Made by a program: the position numbers and the translations under genes. From positions 434,001 through 498,000 of the forward strand of contig NZ_CP160403.1 of the NCBI RefSeq assembly GCF_040782645.1: a DNA stretch of 64,000 bases, given 5' to 3'. Position 1 is the stretch's first letter; every line of letters starts with the position of its first letter. Below are positions 53,823 through 63,212 of this stretch, piece after piece. This stretch comes from Streptomyces sp. HUAS ZL42. GTDB taxonomy: Bacteria; Actinomycetota; Actinomycetes; Streptomycetales; Streptomycetaceae. Below the pieces are notes generated by a model, which was not told the origin of the DNA, did no database searches, and worked only from the letters and a program-made list of their open reading frames with translations.

Positions 53823-55172
53823 ATGACTTCCACGCCGAGTCGAGCATTGGCCAACTACCCCAACAGGTTCGACCCCACAGCGCTCGGGGAACTGCCTGAA
53901 CGATTGCAGTCCACCGTCAAGCGGCGAAACAACGTGCTGGGCCCTGGGTACGCGCTGAACTACCGCGAGCCGGTCGAGTTCGTCTCCGGCCGAGGCGCTC
54001 ACCTGTTCGACCGGGATGGCAACGACTACCTTGACGCCTACAACAATGTGCCGTGCGTCGGTCACGCACACCCGCACATTGTCGAGGCCGTGTCCCGCCA
54101 GATGGCGGCGGTCAACACCAACACACGCTATGTGCAGGAATCACTCGTCGACTACGCCGAGCGTCTTGTCGCGACCATGCCCGAAGCGCTCTCGAGGGTC
54201 AGCTTCGCGTGCAGCGGGTCGGAGGCGAACGACCTGGCCATGCGAGTGGCTCGCTTCCATACCGGCGGCGAGGGAATCGTCGTGACTCGCTGGGCTTACC
54301 ACGGTCTCACTCGCGAGGTTGCGAGCTTCTCGCCGACGCTCGGCGCAGGGTCACCGCTCGGGCCGAATGTGCGGCTCATCGATGCTCCTGATCCACGACT
54401 CGTCCCGCCGGGTTCATCGCTTTCCCACCACATGCGAAGCCAGGTGCGAGGCGCGATCAACGACCTCGAACGCCACGGCTACAGGCTCGCGGCGCTGATC
54501 ACCGACTGCGCACACTCAAGTGACGGCATCTTCACCGATCCCGTCGGTTACCTGCGTGACATGGTCGAGGAGGTGCACGCCGCGGGCGGCGTGTACATCG
54601 CCGACGAGGTCCAGTCGGGATTCGCCCGGCTCGGAGAGTCGATGTGGGGGTTCAGCCGCCATGGGGTGCTTCCGGACATCGTCACGATGGGCAAGCCCAT
54701 GGGCAACGGCATGCCGATCTCCGGCGTGGTGTTCAGGCCCGAGGTGTGCGACGAGTTCGGACAGAATGTCCGTTACTTCAACACCTTTGCGGGCAGTTCG
54801 ATCGCGGTTGCCGCCGGTGCCGCGGTTCTGGACGTCTTCGAAGCGGAGAACGTGCAGCAGCGAGTTCTCGACAACGGCAGGGCGCTTCGGGTCGGCCTTG
54901 AGGAGATCACTCGCGAGTCTCCCTACGTCGCGGAGGTCCGCGGCAGGGGTCTGTACGTGGGCGTCGAACTCGTGAAGGACCGGGAGTCGCTGGAGCCCGA
55001 TCGTGTCCGCGCCGACCACGTCATCAACGACATGCGCGAGCGTCGCGTCCTCATCAGCGGCACCGGCGAAGCAGTCAATGTGCTCAAGATCCGACCGCCG
55101 CTGGCCTTCGACTCGGCCGACGTGACGCGATTCCTCGAGACCTTCGCGGAGATCGCCGAGATGCGCCTCTAG
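53823..55172 (+). CDS. Class III PLP aminotransferase / phospho-lyase-like
   Basis: 449 residues; GAAGGAGG before ATG 53823. Fold type I PLP enzyme: SFACSGSEANDLAMRVAR, YIADEVQSGFARLG with Asp261 (binds PLP nitrogen), and Schiff-base Lys291 in TMGKPMGNGMP. The overall text resembles AGXT2-like and ethanolamine-phosphate phospho-lyase proteins more than ornithine or GABA transaminases. The next gene is an APH-type kinase 28 bp on; in animals the same two families make up the hydroxylysine and ethanolamine-phosphate routes (kinase then phospho-lyase). So it may eliminate phosphate and ammonia from a phosphorylated amine, or simply transaminate. Confidence 0.9.
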   Translation: MTSTPSRALANYPNRFDPTALGELPERLQSTVKRRNNVLGPGYALNYREPVEFVSGRGAHLFDRDGNDYLDAYNNVPCVGHAHPHIVEAVSRQMAAVNTNTRYVQESLVDYAERLVATMPEALSRVSFACSGSEANDLAMRVARFHTGGEGIVVTRWAYHGLTREVASFSPTLGAGSPLGPNVRLIDAPDPRLVPPGSSLSHHMRSQVRGAINDLERHGYRLAALITDCAHSSDGIFTDPVGYLRDMVEEVHAAGGVYIADEVQSGFARLGESMWGFSRHGVLPDIVTMGKPMGNGMPISGVVFRPEVCDEFGQNVRYFNTFAGSSIAVAAGAAVLDVFEAENVQQRVLDNGRALRVGLEEITRESPYVAEVRGRGLYVGVELVKDRESLEPDRVRADHVINDMRERRVLISGTGEAVNVLKIRPPLAFDSADVTRFLETFAEIAEMRL

Positions 55173-55199
55173 CAGGCCGAAAGCCGAAGGGACCGAACG

Positions 55200-56279
55200 G
55201 TGAACACGTCGCACCCCGCACGTATCGCCCAGCAGTTGTTCGAAGAGAGCGGCCTGGCATCGTCCCACGAGCCCATCGAGACGAACGTGGTGGACGCTCT
55301 CCTCGCCCGGCACTACCGGCTGAGCGGACATCTCGAGCGGCTGGCAACCGAGAAGGACGACACGTTCCGGCTGCGGGCCGGCACGGCCGACCATCTCGTC
55401 AAGGTTTCCCCGCCCGACGAGGCGGTGGCTGTTGTAGCTCTGCAAACGGCTGTGATGCGCCACCTCGAAACCGAGGCTCCTCATCTCCCCATCCAGCGAG
55501 TCAAGGAGACCACCGAAGGCAGCGACAACGTACCGATCGAAACGAAGGACGGCCGGGTTCGAGTCCTGCGCGTCTTCGATTTCGTCGAAGGTGCCGTCCT
55601 GGCGCGGACGAACCCCGATCCCCACCAGCTCGCCAAGGCCGGGCAGATGCTCGGGCGAGTGGATCTGGCTCTGCGGTCATTCAGGCATCCAGCGGAAGAG
55701 CGGCGCCTTGTGTGGGACCTTCGACACTTCGACCAGCTGCGGGAGCTCATCGAGTACACGCCCAGCGCCGCGCACCGTCGGCTGGCACAAGAAGTGTTCC
55801 GTCTCTTCCACGAGGCCATCGTTCCGAGGCTGGGTGATCTCGAGACCCAGGTGATCCATGGTGACTACAGCCCCTACAACGTCCTGGTGGATCCGGGGAC
55901 GGACAGCTTCGTCACAGGCGTCATCGACTTCGGTGACAGTATGCGCAGCGCTTTGATCTTCGATCCTGCTGTGTCTCTCGCGAACCTTCTCGGCCGGACA
56001 CCGCGGGATCCCTGGCGTGAGGCATGCAGCTTCGTCGCGGGATACGAGCGGGCCCGGCCGATCAAGGACACCGAACTCCCGCTCCTGCCCGTTGCCGCGC
56101 TGGCACGCCTCACACTTCGCGCGCTGATCACCCATTGGCGCGCGGAACGAGTGCCGGAGCGTCGCGACTACCTGCTTGAGCACGCCAGAGGCGACTGGGT
56201 CAACGTGGAGCGGGCCATGGCCGTCGCCATGGAGAAGGTCGTGGCCCGCTTGCTCGGCACCCGCGATGACACGCCTTGA
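55200..56279 (+). CDS. APH-family small-molecule kinase (hydroxylysine kinase-like)
   Basis: 359 residues from GTG 55200. Catalytic loop VIHGDYSPYNVLV with Asp222 and IDFGDSMRSALIFDPA with Asp243. The text HLVKVSPPDEAVAVVALQ (ATP-binding strands) and the DFGD-S-R-S pattern recall hydroxylysine kinase (AGPHD1) rather than antibiotic kinases. GTP or ATP-dependent phosphorylation of an amino alcohol is the suggested role. Operon with the class III aminotransferase. Confidence 0.82.
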   Translation: MNTSHPARIAQQLFEESGLASSHEPIETNVVDALLARHYRLSGHLERLATEKDDTFRLRAGTADHLVKVSPPDEAVAVVALQTAVMRHLETEAPHLPIQRVKETTEGSDNVPIETKDGRVRVLRVFDFVEGAVLARTNPDPHQLAKAGQMLGRVDLALRSFRHPAEERRLVWDLRHFDQLRELIEYTPSAAHRRLAQEVFRLFHEAIVPRLGDLETQVIHGDYSPYNVLVDPGTDSFVTGVIDFGDSMRSALIFDPAVSLANLLGRTPRDPWREACSFVAGYERARPIKDTELPLLPVAALARLTLRALITHWRAERVPERRDYLLEHARGDWVNVERAMAVAMEKVVARLLGTRDDTP

Positions 56280-56627
56280 GCGGCGCCCCTGAGGCGACAC
56301 TCCTCGGCGTCCGGTACGGCCGACCTGGCCTCACTCGACGAGATCGTCACCCCCGGCGACGGCATTGTGCGAACAACCTGTCGGGCCTGCCGAAGCTCCT
56401 CGGCTGCTGATCCAAGCCGACACAGGACAGAGAACACGGAGCCGAGCGCTGCGAACCCGTCTCCAGCAGGAGACGGCCACGAGGTTCTCCCCCCGAGTGG
56501 AGCAGGCGGAGCTGAACAAACGCAGGCGAGCCAAGGATCTGCATCTTCGCCGACGCCCACGGGCAACTCGGCAGGTCCGGCGGAGACCACTGGTTCGGGC
56601 TGCGTATGGTCTCGCTAAGGTCATGAG
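56280..56627. other. Gap without a recognised feature
   Basis: Between the kinase and the ROK gene. Frames are shadow-like; no hairpin of note and no repeat of the GTTTCAG palindrome. Confidence 0.45.
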
Positions 56628-57800
56628 GTGAGCAGCATCAACCCCACACCGCGCGACTACAACAAGGCAAATGTCCTTGACGTGGTTCTCGCCCATGCGC
56701 CGTTGACCCGGAACAAGCTCATCGAGCTCACGGCGTTGAGCAAGGCGACGGTGTCGCGGGCAGTGGAGGAACTGCGCTCTGACGGGTTCGTCGTGGACGG
56801 AGGAGTCGACGCCGTCGCCGGGCGTGGCCGTCCGTCGACGTACCTCGACGTGCCCGAGACGGCCGGACACGTCGTGGGAGTCGGCTTCGGCGCCGTGACC
56901 ACCGGCGTGCTGGTCACCGACCTACGCGGCCGTGAGATCGGACACGTGATCGTTCCGACGGCCGAGCACCACGACGTTCCCGCTGCCGGCCGGTGGCTGG
57001 TCGACCTGATCGTGCAGACCAGCGCACCCGCACGAGGGCCGCTGCGCCAGGTCGTCGTGGCACTGCCCGCCCATGTCCGCGACGGTGCCGAGGTCTTTCG
57101 GCCTGCCGATCCGATGAAAATCTTCTCCGGCAGAGACCTCCAGCGAACCGTCGAACAACTCCTCGATGCTCCAGTGACCCTCGACAGTGACGCGAACGCA
57201 TCCTTGCTCCAGGTGCTCACGGACGACGCAAGCATCCATAACGCCGCCCTGTTCAGCGTCAGCAGCACCCTGAATTTCGCCACCTGCAGGGACCAGGAAC
57301 TGGCTCGGGGACGTACTCCTGCGTTCGGCGACGTCGGTTCCCTCTCCTCGGGCATCGACGACCGCACCCTCAACGGGCTGCTGAGCACCGCAGGGCTTGT
57401 GAGGTTCGCTCGTGACCACGGACTGGACGTCGAACGCGTCGAGGACCTGTGGCTGACGTCTCAGGACCATCGAGCCCGTGCGGAGATACTCAAGGCGTTC
57501 ACGACGGCGGTCACGACCGCCGTGAGCATCGTCGCCGTGACACTCGATCCCGAATCCGTCTACTTCGTCGGCCGGCTGCGCCCCTTGGTCGACGAGGTGC
57601 TCCCCGAGGTACGGAAGCGACTCGAACAGACCTTGCCGGCCATCCCCCGGATCATGACCGTCTCCCAGGTCCTGGGACTCTCGGTAGCACGCGGCGCGAT
57701 GCACGCCAGCCTTGCCATGACCCACAACCGCCTACGGGACACGCTGCTCAAGGCACGCAGTCAGGGACTGCGGCACGAGCAAGCTGCGCCGGCATTCTGA
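56628..57800 (+). CDS. ROK-family transcriptional regulator
   Basis: 390 residues from GTG 56628. N-terminal winged helix (LTRNKLIELTALSKATVSRAV, residues 26-46) joined to an actin-like ROK domain (GHVVGVGFGAVTTGVLVTDL). The zinc-binding CxCGxxGC motif of sugar kinases is absent and the second half is degenerate, so it acts as a sensor, not a kinase. Probably controls the aminotransferase-kinase operon just upstream. Confidence 0.87.
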   Translation: MSSINPTPRDYNKANVLDVVLAHAPLTRNKLIELTALSKATVSRAVEELRSDGFVVDGGVDAVAGRGRPSTYLDVPETAGHVVGVGFGAVTTGVLVTDLRGREIGHVIVPTAEHHDVPAAGRWLVDLIVQTSAPARGPLRQVVVALPAHVRDGAEVFRPADPMKIFSGRDLQRTVEQLLDAPVTLDSDANASLLQVLTDDASIHNAALFSVSSTLNFATCRDQELARGRTPAFGDVGSLSSGIDDRTLNGLLSTAGLVRFARDHGLDVERVEDLWLTSQDHRARAEILKAFTTAVTTAVSIVAVTLDPESVYFVGRLRPLVDEVLPEVRKRLEQTLPAIPRIMTVSQVLGLSVARGAMHASLAMTHNRLRDTLLKARSQGLRHEQAAPAF

Positions 57801-57924
57801 TCAGGACCGCGAGCATGAGGACGAGAGCGCCGTCGAGACGAGTGGAACAGGCGCCTCATCACCTACGGAATCCAAGCCCAGCACCTCGTTCTGACCCTCG
57901 GCTTCGTCCTCCCCGCGGAACACA

Positions 57925-58020
57925 ATGGCCGCGCACGCCCGGGACCTGCGCACGTTCTTCGACTTCCTGTGGTTCGCCCGCGAACAGCGCGACTGGAGGA
58001 ACTCCACGGTCGACAACGCA
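57925..58020 (+). pseudogene. Tyrosine recombinase N-terminal scrap
   Basis: Encodes AAHARDLRTFFDFLWFAREQ and DWRNSTVDN, the SAM-like core-binding domain of tyrosine recombinases. Nothing else of the gene remains. Confidence 0.5.
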
Positions 58021-58065
58021 CGACAGGCCCGCGCTCGGCGGTGGACCAGGGCCGGGCCGGCGCGG

Positions 58066-58545
58066 TCACCAGACCTGCCTCAGGCCGTGCCGCTGGCGGC
58101 CGAGCCGGTCGATCTCCGCCTCGACCACGTCACCCACGCACAGACACGGCGTGTCGTCGGAGGCCCCGGGCGTGCTCAGGTAGCGGCCGGTGCGGCCGCT
58201 CGCGACGTAGTCGGTCTTGATGCTGCTGCGCGGAGTGAGCACCGCGTCGTCGGGGGCCGTTACCGTGTCCGCGGCCTCCATGAGGACCAGCGGTTCGGCA
58301 GCCACGGCGTCGCCGGCCAGGACCGCGCCGTCGATGTCGGTGGTCAGCGGCGCGGGGTCATAGACCGTGCCGTCCGTGTCCAGGACAAACGGGGACGGCT
58401 GCGAGGCGCCACCCTGGGCCAGGTGCTCGCGCAGCCATTGCTCGGTGGTCCTGACGTGCAAGGCTGCGGACTGGGCGTGGGCTTGTCGCTGTCTGCTCGC
58501 CGAAGCCCGGACGACGCCCACCGCGTCGTCGCGAGATCTACCCGA
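58066..58545 (-). pseudogene. Fumarylacetoacetate hydrolase-family protein, internally deleted
   Basis: Encodes TTEQWLREHLAQGGASQPSP and LDTDGTVYDPAPLTTDIDG (N-terminus), then TAPDDAVLTPRSSIKTDY, then a jump to YLSTPGASDD and the tail GDVVEAEIDRLGRQRHGL. The central metal-binding barrel is missing. The family includes 2-keto-3-deoxy-fuconate hydrolases and fumarylpyruvases. Confidence 0.7.
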
Positions 58546-58629
58546 TGATCTGGCGACAGGGCGAGGGAGGATCGCTGCTGGCGTTCGAGCTGCCCGTGCG
58601 GCGGATCGGCGGGGGCCGGTACTACTACC

Positions 58630-59364
58630 ATGCGGATCGAGGACTTCGTCACCTGGGCCAACGCCGAAGCCGCCCGCCACCACCTGCCCAGCGAGGTCAT
58701 CCCGCCCGACCCACACGGAGCGGTCGGCACAAGGCGCTTCCGCCGCACCCTGGCCTGGCACATCGCCCGCCGCCCGGGCGGTTCGTCGCTCTCGCCATCC
58801 AGTACGCCCACCTACGCACCGCACTGGTCTCCGAGGGCTACGCCGCGCGCAGCCGCGACGGCATCCACGAACTGATCGACATCGAAACCGTCCGCGCCGT
58901 CGGACACCGTCGCCGACCTCAACGACGACCTCCAGTCCGGCGGCGGCCTCTCCGGCCCGGCCGCCCGGCGCGCCATCAAGGCCGCCACCCGCGCCCCGCG
59001 CTTCGAGGGCACCCTCATCAACGCCACCACCGCCCGCCGCCTCCTCGCCAACGACGACGCCATGCTGTACGACAACCCGCAGGCGCTCCTGCTGTGCCAC
59101 TACAAGCGGGAACAGGCCCTGTGCCACCGCACCGCCATGCGCGATACCCCACGGCTCGATCACTATGTGCCCCGCTGCGGCAACATCGTCCGCACCGACC
59201 ACCACGCCACAGCGCTGCGCGACCGCGCCGACACCCTCGACAAACAGGCAACGCACGTGCCCCAGCCGATCAGCGAACGGCTACGCGACCACGCCGACCG
59301 CCTACGCGGCATCGCCGACACTCACGACCGCACCCGGATCACCCTGAAGGACACCACACCGTGA
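58630..59364 (+). pseudogene. Large recombinase of a multi-recombinase element, C-terminal part, frameshifted
   Basis: Three frames in order: WANAEAARHHLPSEVIPPDP, then FVALAIQYAHLRTALVSEGY and SRDGIHELIDIETVRAV, then LLANDDAMLYDNPQALLLCH and GNIVRTDHHATALRDRADTL to TGA 59364. This text is from the long integrase-like component of actinobacterial three-protein recombinase elements. Shifts near 58790 and 58905; the 5' part including most catalytic residues is lost. Confidence 0.6.
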
Positions 59365-59782
59365 GCGGAGCAGCAGACGAGCGCGACCGCATCCGCGCCG
59401 CCATGGACCGAATCCTGACCGGCCAGCCCGAGCGCTCCAACGGGGCCCTGACCATCGTGGCCCTCGCCCTCGAGGCCGGGGTCCCCGCAACGCCCTCACC
59501 CAGCGCCACCTCGATCTGAAGAACGAGTTCTACGCCAAAGTCAAAGAGCGCGGACAACCCGCCGACGCCGAGACTCGGCTCCGCAAACAGGTCGTACGGC
59601 TCAAGGAACTCCGCGAGAAGGACAAAGCCGAGCTCGAACAACTCCGGGCCGATGTTGAAGGGCTGGTGCGGGTGGTCAACCAACTGACATTGGAAAACCG
59701 GCAGCTGCGCGGACGGCTGTCGGCTCCCGACCCGGCCGTCCATGTCCTTCCTGTCCAGTACATCCCGCCCCAGCCCAGCTGA
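59361..59782 (+). pseudogene. Small coiled-coil partner of the recombinase element (TnpC-like), frameshifted
   Basis: GTG 59361 overlaps the upstream stop (GTGA). RIRAAMDRILTGQPERSNGA and LTIVALALEAGVP, then one missing C near 59490, then NALTQRHLDLKNEFYAKVKE and a coiled coil LKELREKDKAELEQLRADVE ... VNQLTLENRQLRGRL. The order matches the small third protein of these elements. Would be intact but for one base. Confidence 0.6.
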
Positions 59783-59839
59783 CATCAGGATTAGGCAGCC
59801 ATCCGCTGGACTTCTTGACTCCCCCCTGAGCCGCTGCCA

Positions 59840-59869
59840 TTGTTGTGCCGGATAATAGCACACCATGCC
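59840..59869. promoter_or_regulatory. Candidate operator upstream of the SolA/AsnC unit
   Basis: TGTTGTGC and GCACACCA form an imperfect palindrome around CGGATAATA in an AT-rich patch about 155 bases before the second SolA-like gene. A possible AsnC or promoter site; weak. Confidence 0.35.
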
Positions 59870-60022
59870 ACAATGTGACACAGGGGCTCGGGAACGGGGT
59901 GGATCCCCCGCACCCGGGACGAACACGAGCCTTGAGGCCCCAAGGGCGCCCCTCCAAGTCGCCACAAAGCATCCTCATGCTCGGGGCCCAGTTGCGTCCC
60001 GGCGGTACGAAAGGAAAGTCCT

Positions 60023-61162
60023 GTGTCAGCTGCGAGGAAGCGCGTCGCGGTGGTCGGCGTGGGAACGATGGGCAGCCAGGCCGCCTGGCGGCTGGCCACC
60101 CGGGGTGCCGAGGTCGTCGGCTACGACCGGTTCGCGCCCGGTCACGACCGCAGTGCCGCAGGCGGTGAGACCCGGGTCTTCCGCAGCGTGCAGACCCACG
60201 ACGGCCGCTATGTGCCGCTCGTCCGGCACGCCGACGCCCTCTGGAAGCAGTTGCAGGCGGAGACCGGGCGGGAACTGCGCCGCCTGACCGGAGCCCTGGT
60301 CATGGGACCGGCCGATGACCCCGAGATGCGTACCGTCATGGACGGCGTCGCCGAACACGGCCTCGACCACGAGGTGATCGACACCGAGGCGATGACGAAG
60401 CGTTTCCCGCAGTTCCGCGTCGACGACGGCGACCTGGTGCTCCTTGACTCCCGCGCGGGGTTCGTCCGCCCCGAGCTGACGGTCCAGACCGCGGCCCGGC
60501 GTGCCGAGGAACTGGGTGCCCGGATCCGCCGCTACGCGCCGGTGCGGGAAGTCACTCCCGTCGCCGGGGGAGGCGTGGAGATCCGCACCGACACCGACAC
60601 CGAGCGCTTCGACGCCGCGGTCGTCACGCCGGGCCCCTGGGTGGGCGACCTGCTGCCCGACCTGCCGTGGGAAGTGAGCGTCTACCGCGCGATCAGCGCC
60701 TGGTTCCTGCCCCACGAGGACCACCCGGCAGACGCGGAGCGTCCCGCCTTCATCCGCTGCGGCGACATCCCCTTCTACGGCATCCCGTCCCCGGACGGCC
60801 TGGCCGTCAAGCTGGGCCTGCCCCAGCCCCACCACAAGCCCGTGGACGATCCGAACCGCCTAAACCGGACCGTCGCACCGGCGGAACTGGAGGCCTTCAC
60901 CACGGTGGTGCGACGCCACCTGCCCGGCCTGAACCCCGACCCGGTGCGCCTGTCCGTCTTCATGGAGGGCTACACCGACAGCACCCGCCCGCTGGTCGGT
61001 CCCCTGCCGGGCTGCGACGACATCGTCCTGCTGGCCGGCTTCTCCGGCCAGGGCTTCAAGATCTCGCCCGCCATGGGCGACATCGCCGCGGACCTCGCCC
61101 TGGAGGGCCGCACCTCCCAGCCGATCGACTTCATCACCACAAACGGCCGCACCGCGGCCTGA
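60023..61162 (+). CDS. Second SolA/monomeric sarcosine oxidase-like FAD enzyme
   Basis: 379 residues from GTG 60023 with GAAAGGAAAG. RVAVVGVGTMGSQAAWRLAT (ADP site), GETRVFRSVQTHDGRY and LLAGFSGQGFKISPAMGD. At the covalent-flavin cysteine position stands Glu315 (MEGYTD). About 35-40 percent similar by eye to the enzyme at 51 kb, so a paralogue rather than a recent copy. First gene of a unit with the aspartoacylase-like gene 18 bp on. Confidence 0.88.
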   Translation: MSAARKRVAVVGVGTMGSQAAWRLATRGAEVVGYDRFAPGHDRSAAGGETRVFRSVQTHDGRYVPLVRHADALWKQLQAETGRELRRLTGALVMGPADDPEMRTVMDGVAEHGLDHEVIDTEAMTKRFPQFRVDDGDLVLLDSRAGFVRPELTVQTAARRAEELGARIRRYAPVREVTPVAGGGVEIRTDTDTERFDAAVVTPGPWVGDLLPDLPWEVSVYRAISAWFLPHEDHPADAERPAFIRCGDIPFYGIPSPDGLAVKLGLPQPHHKPVDDPNRLNRTVAPAELEAFTTVVRRHLPGLNPDPVRLSVFMEGYTDSTRPLVGPLPGCDDIVLLAGFSGQGFKISPAMGDIAADLALEGRTSQPIDFITTNGRTAA

Positions 61163-61180
61163 GCACGAACGAGGAAAGCC

Positions 61181-62151
61181 ATGACCCTGACCATCGGCCC
61201 GCTGCGTGCCGAGCCCGGCCAGAAGACCCGCGGGAGCCTGCCCGCCGACCTCGGCACCACGACAGTGGAGGTGCCCCTGATCCTCGTCAACGGCTCCCGG
61301 CCGGGCCCCAGGGTCGTGATCACCGGTGGTGTCCACGGCGTGAGTTCATCGGCGTCGACGCCGCCACCCGCCTGGCCGGGCTGCTGGAACCGGACGATGT
61401 CGCCGGCCAGGTGGTGATCTGCCCGGTGGCCAATCCGGCGGCCGTTTACGGTGGCAGGCTCAACATCTCCCCTCTGGACGGCGTCAACATCAACCGCGTC
61501 TTCCCCGGCGACAAGGACGGTGGGCCCACCGACCGGATGGCGGCCTGGCTGTTCGAGCACCTGATCGACGGCGCCGACGCCTACGTGGACCTGCACAGCG
61601 GCGGCATCGACCAGCACCTGCTCGACTTCGTCGGCTACCGCCTGACCTCCGACGACGAACTGGGCGCGAAGATCAAAGCCATGGCCCACGCAGTCGGATA
61701 CGAGCGGGTCATCTTCGGCACCAGCCCGGACGGCGGCAACAGCCACGCCGCCGCGAACCGGCGGGGGATCCCCGCGATCCTCGTCGAGACCGGTCAACTC
61801 GGCGACCGGGACCCGGCCACCGTGCGCAGGCTCCTCGACGGCCTGTACCGACTCCTGCACCACCTCGGCGTCATCGAGTCGCCGCAGCACCTCGCACCGG
61901 TGACCGTGCAGCCGCGCGACTGGATCTGGACGGGCGAGGTCGAATCTCCGGTCGCGGGCCTCTGGTACCCCGACGCCGTCACCGGCGACGAGGTGACCGA
62001 GGGACAGACCATCGGCCGCATCATCGACCCGGTCGACGGCGCCGAACACAAGGTCTCCGCCGTCTCCACCGGAACGATCATCTACAACATGAACGGGCTG
62101 ACCGTGCGCCCCGGCACGCACCTCGCCGCCGTCGCCGCCCCCCACGACTGA
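61181..62151 (+). pseudogene. Aspartoacylase/succinylglutamate desuccinylase-like gene with one frameshift
   Basis: About 323 residues if repaired. First frame: LTIGPLRAEPGQKTRGSLPA to VVITGGVHG; second frame from about 61345: EFIGVDAATRLAGLLEPDD, DGVNINRVFPGDKDG, DAYVDLHSGGIDQHLLDF and IPAILVETGQLGDRD. One base is missing exactly in the zinc motif HGxE (GVHG / E), so His and Glu ligands fall in different frames. The family removes acyl groups from amino acids; some act in ectoine or diaminobutyrate breakdown. May be functional if the shift is a base-calling error. Confidence 0.75.
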
Positions 62152-62229
62152 CGGGCCTCATGCCCGCCCAATGAACCGTCCCCATCCCAGTGAGCTGGCC
62201 TTCCCGTTGAACCCGTGCTTCCCTGTGGC

Positions 62230-62590
62230 CTACCCCCGCTCACGGAGGACGAGCGCAACGCACTCGCCGGTGCGCCCAAACACTACGACAAGGGCTTCGA
62301 CACGGACATCGACTGGTGGCTGAAGAACGAAGCGGCCGTCACCAACGCTGGTTGGAGTGGACTCACGGCTCAACTCGGTGTCGCCACACAGTCCGTCAAG
62401 GTGACCGGCGTCAAGCCGGCCACCGCGACAGGCACAGCGCAAGAAGTTCCGCGACCAGCCTGGTCCGCCTCGACCGGAGCGGCGGCCTGCTGAAGGCCCG
62501 CCGCCACGGCCTCGCCTCCGGCACCCGGTCGCGCCGGAGACTCTTGCCGCGGGGGCTTGCGACCTTGACCTATTCGCGAAGGAGACGGTC
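62230..62590 (+). pseudogene. Compressed remnant of a second potD-potA pair
   Basis: In sequence: LTEDERNALAGAPKHYDKGF and DWWLKNEAAVT (end of a PotD-like protein), GVATQSVKVTGVKPATATG (start of a PotA-like protein), then LVRLDRSGGLLKARRHGLAS (late PotA TOBE text) and DLDLFAKE (its end). These match the genes at 40.8-43.0 kb; the ATPase core between is deleted. Confidence 0.75.
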
Positions 62591-62594
62591 CACT

Positions 62595-63056
62595 GTGGAC
62601 ACCATCGACGAGAAGATCATCGCCGAGCTGACCCGCAACGCCCGCATCTCGCACTCGGACCTGGCCGGCAAGGTGCTGCTGTCCCGTAACGCGGTGCGCC
62701 AGCGCATCGAACGGCTGGAGCGCCAGGGCCACATCGCCGGCTACACCATCGTCCGCGCAGGCGGCGACAGCGGCGATGTGGTCTCGGCGCTCGTACTCGT
62801 CTACCGCCAGGACCGCATGCGTGGCGGCGACGTCCTGGCCGCGCTCAAACGCATCCCCGAGGTCGTCATCTGCGAGATTCTCAGCGGCGACTTCGACATC
62901 ATGGTGCGCCTGGAGGCGGCCTCGCTGGAACGCGTACGGAGCATCTGGGAGGACATCGCCAAGATGCCCGGCGTACGGGACACCGTCACGGCGCTCACCC
63001 TGTCCCGGGTGGTCAACCGCCCGCGAGGAGAGCAGGGGCCAGCGGCAGCGGCGTGA
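62595..63056 (+). CDS. Lrp/AsnC-family regulator
   Basis: 153 residues from GTG 62595. HTH (DEKIIAELTRNARISHSDLA ... LLSRNAVRQRIERLERQG) and RAM/ligand domain (VSALVLVYRQDR, EVVICEILSGDFDIMVRLEA). Probably senses an amino acid and controls the adjacent SolA/aspartoacylase unit and the aldehyde dehydrogenase that converges on it. Confidence 0.9.
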   Translation: MDTIDEKIIAELTRNARISHSDLAGKVLLSRNAVRQRIERLERQGHIAGYTIVRAGGDSGDVVSALVLVYRQDRMRGGDVLAALKRIPEVVICEILSGDFDIMVRLEAASLERVRSIWEDIAKMPGVRDTVTALTLSRVVNRPRGEQGPAAAA

Positions 63057-63212
63057 ACTGCGCGGTGGCGTGTTCCCGGCCGAGCGATCCGCCCTGGGCC
63101 ACCGGGTCCACCACGTTCGTCCTGTCGCGAGGGCCCCTTCCGCAATCCAGGCGGCGGCCGCTCCGGCAGGTCGCGGCACTGCCCAGGGGGTCGTGCTCGG
63201 TGCGGAAGGTGG

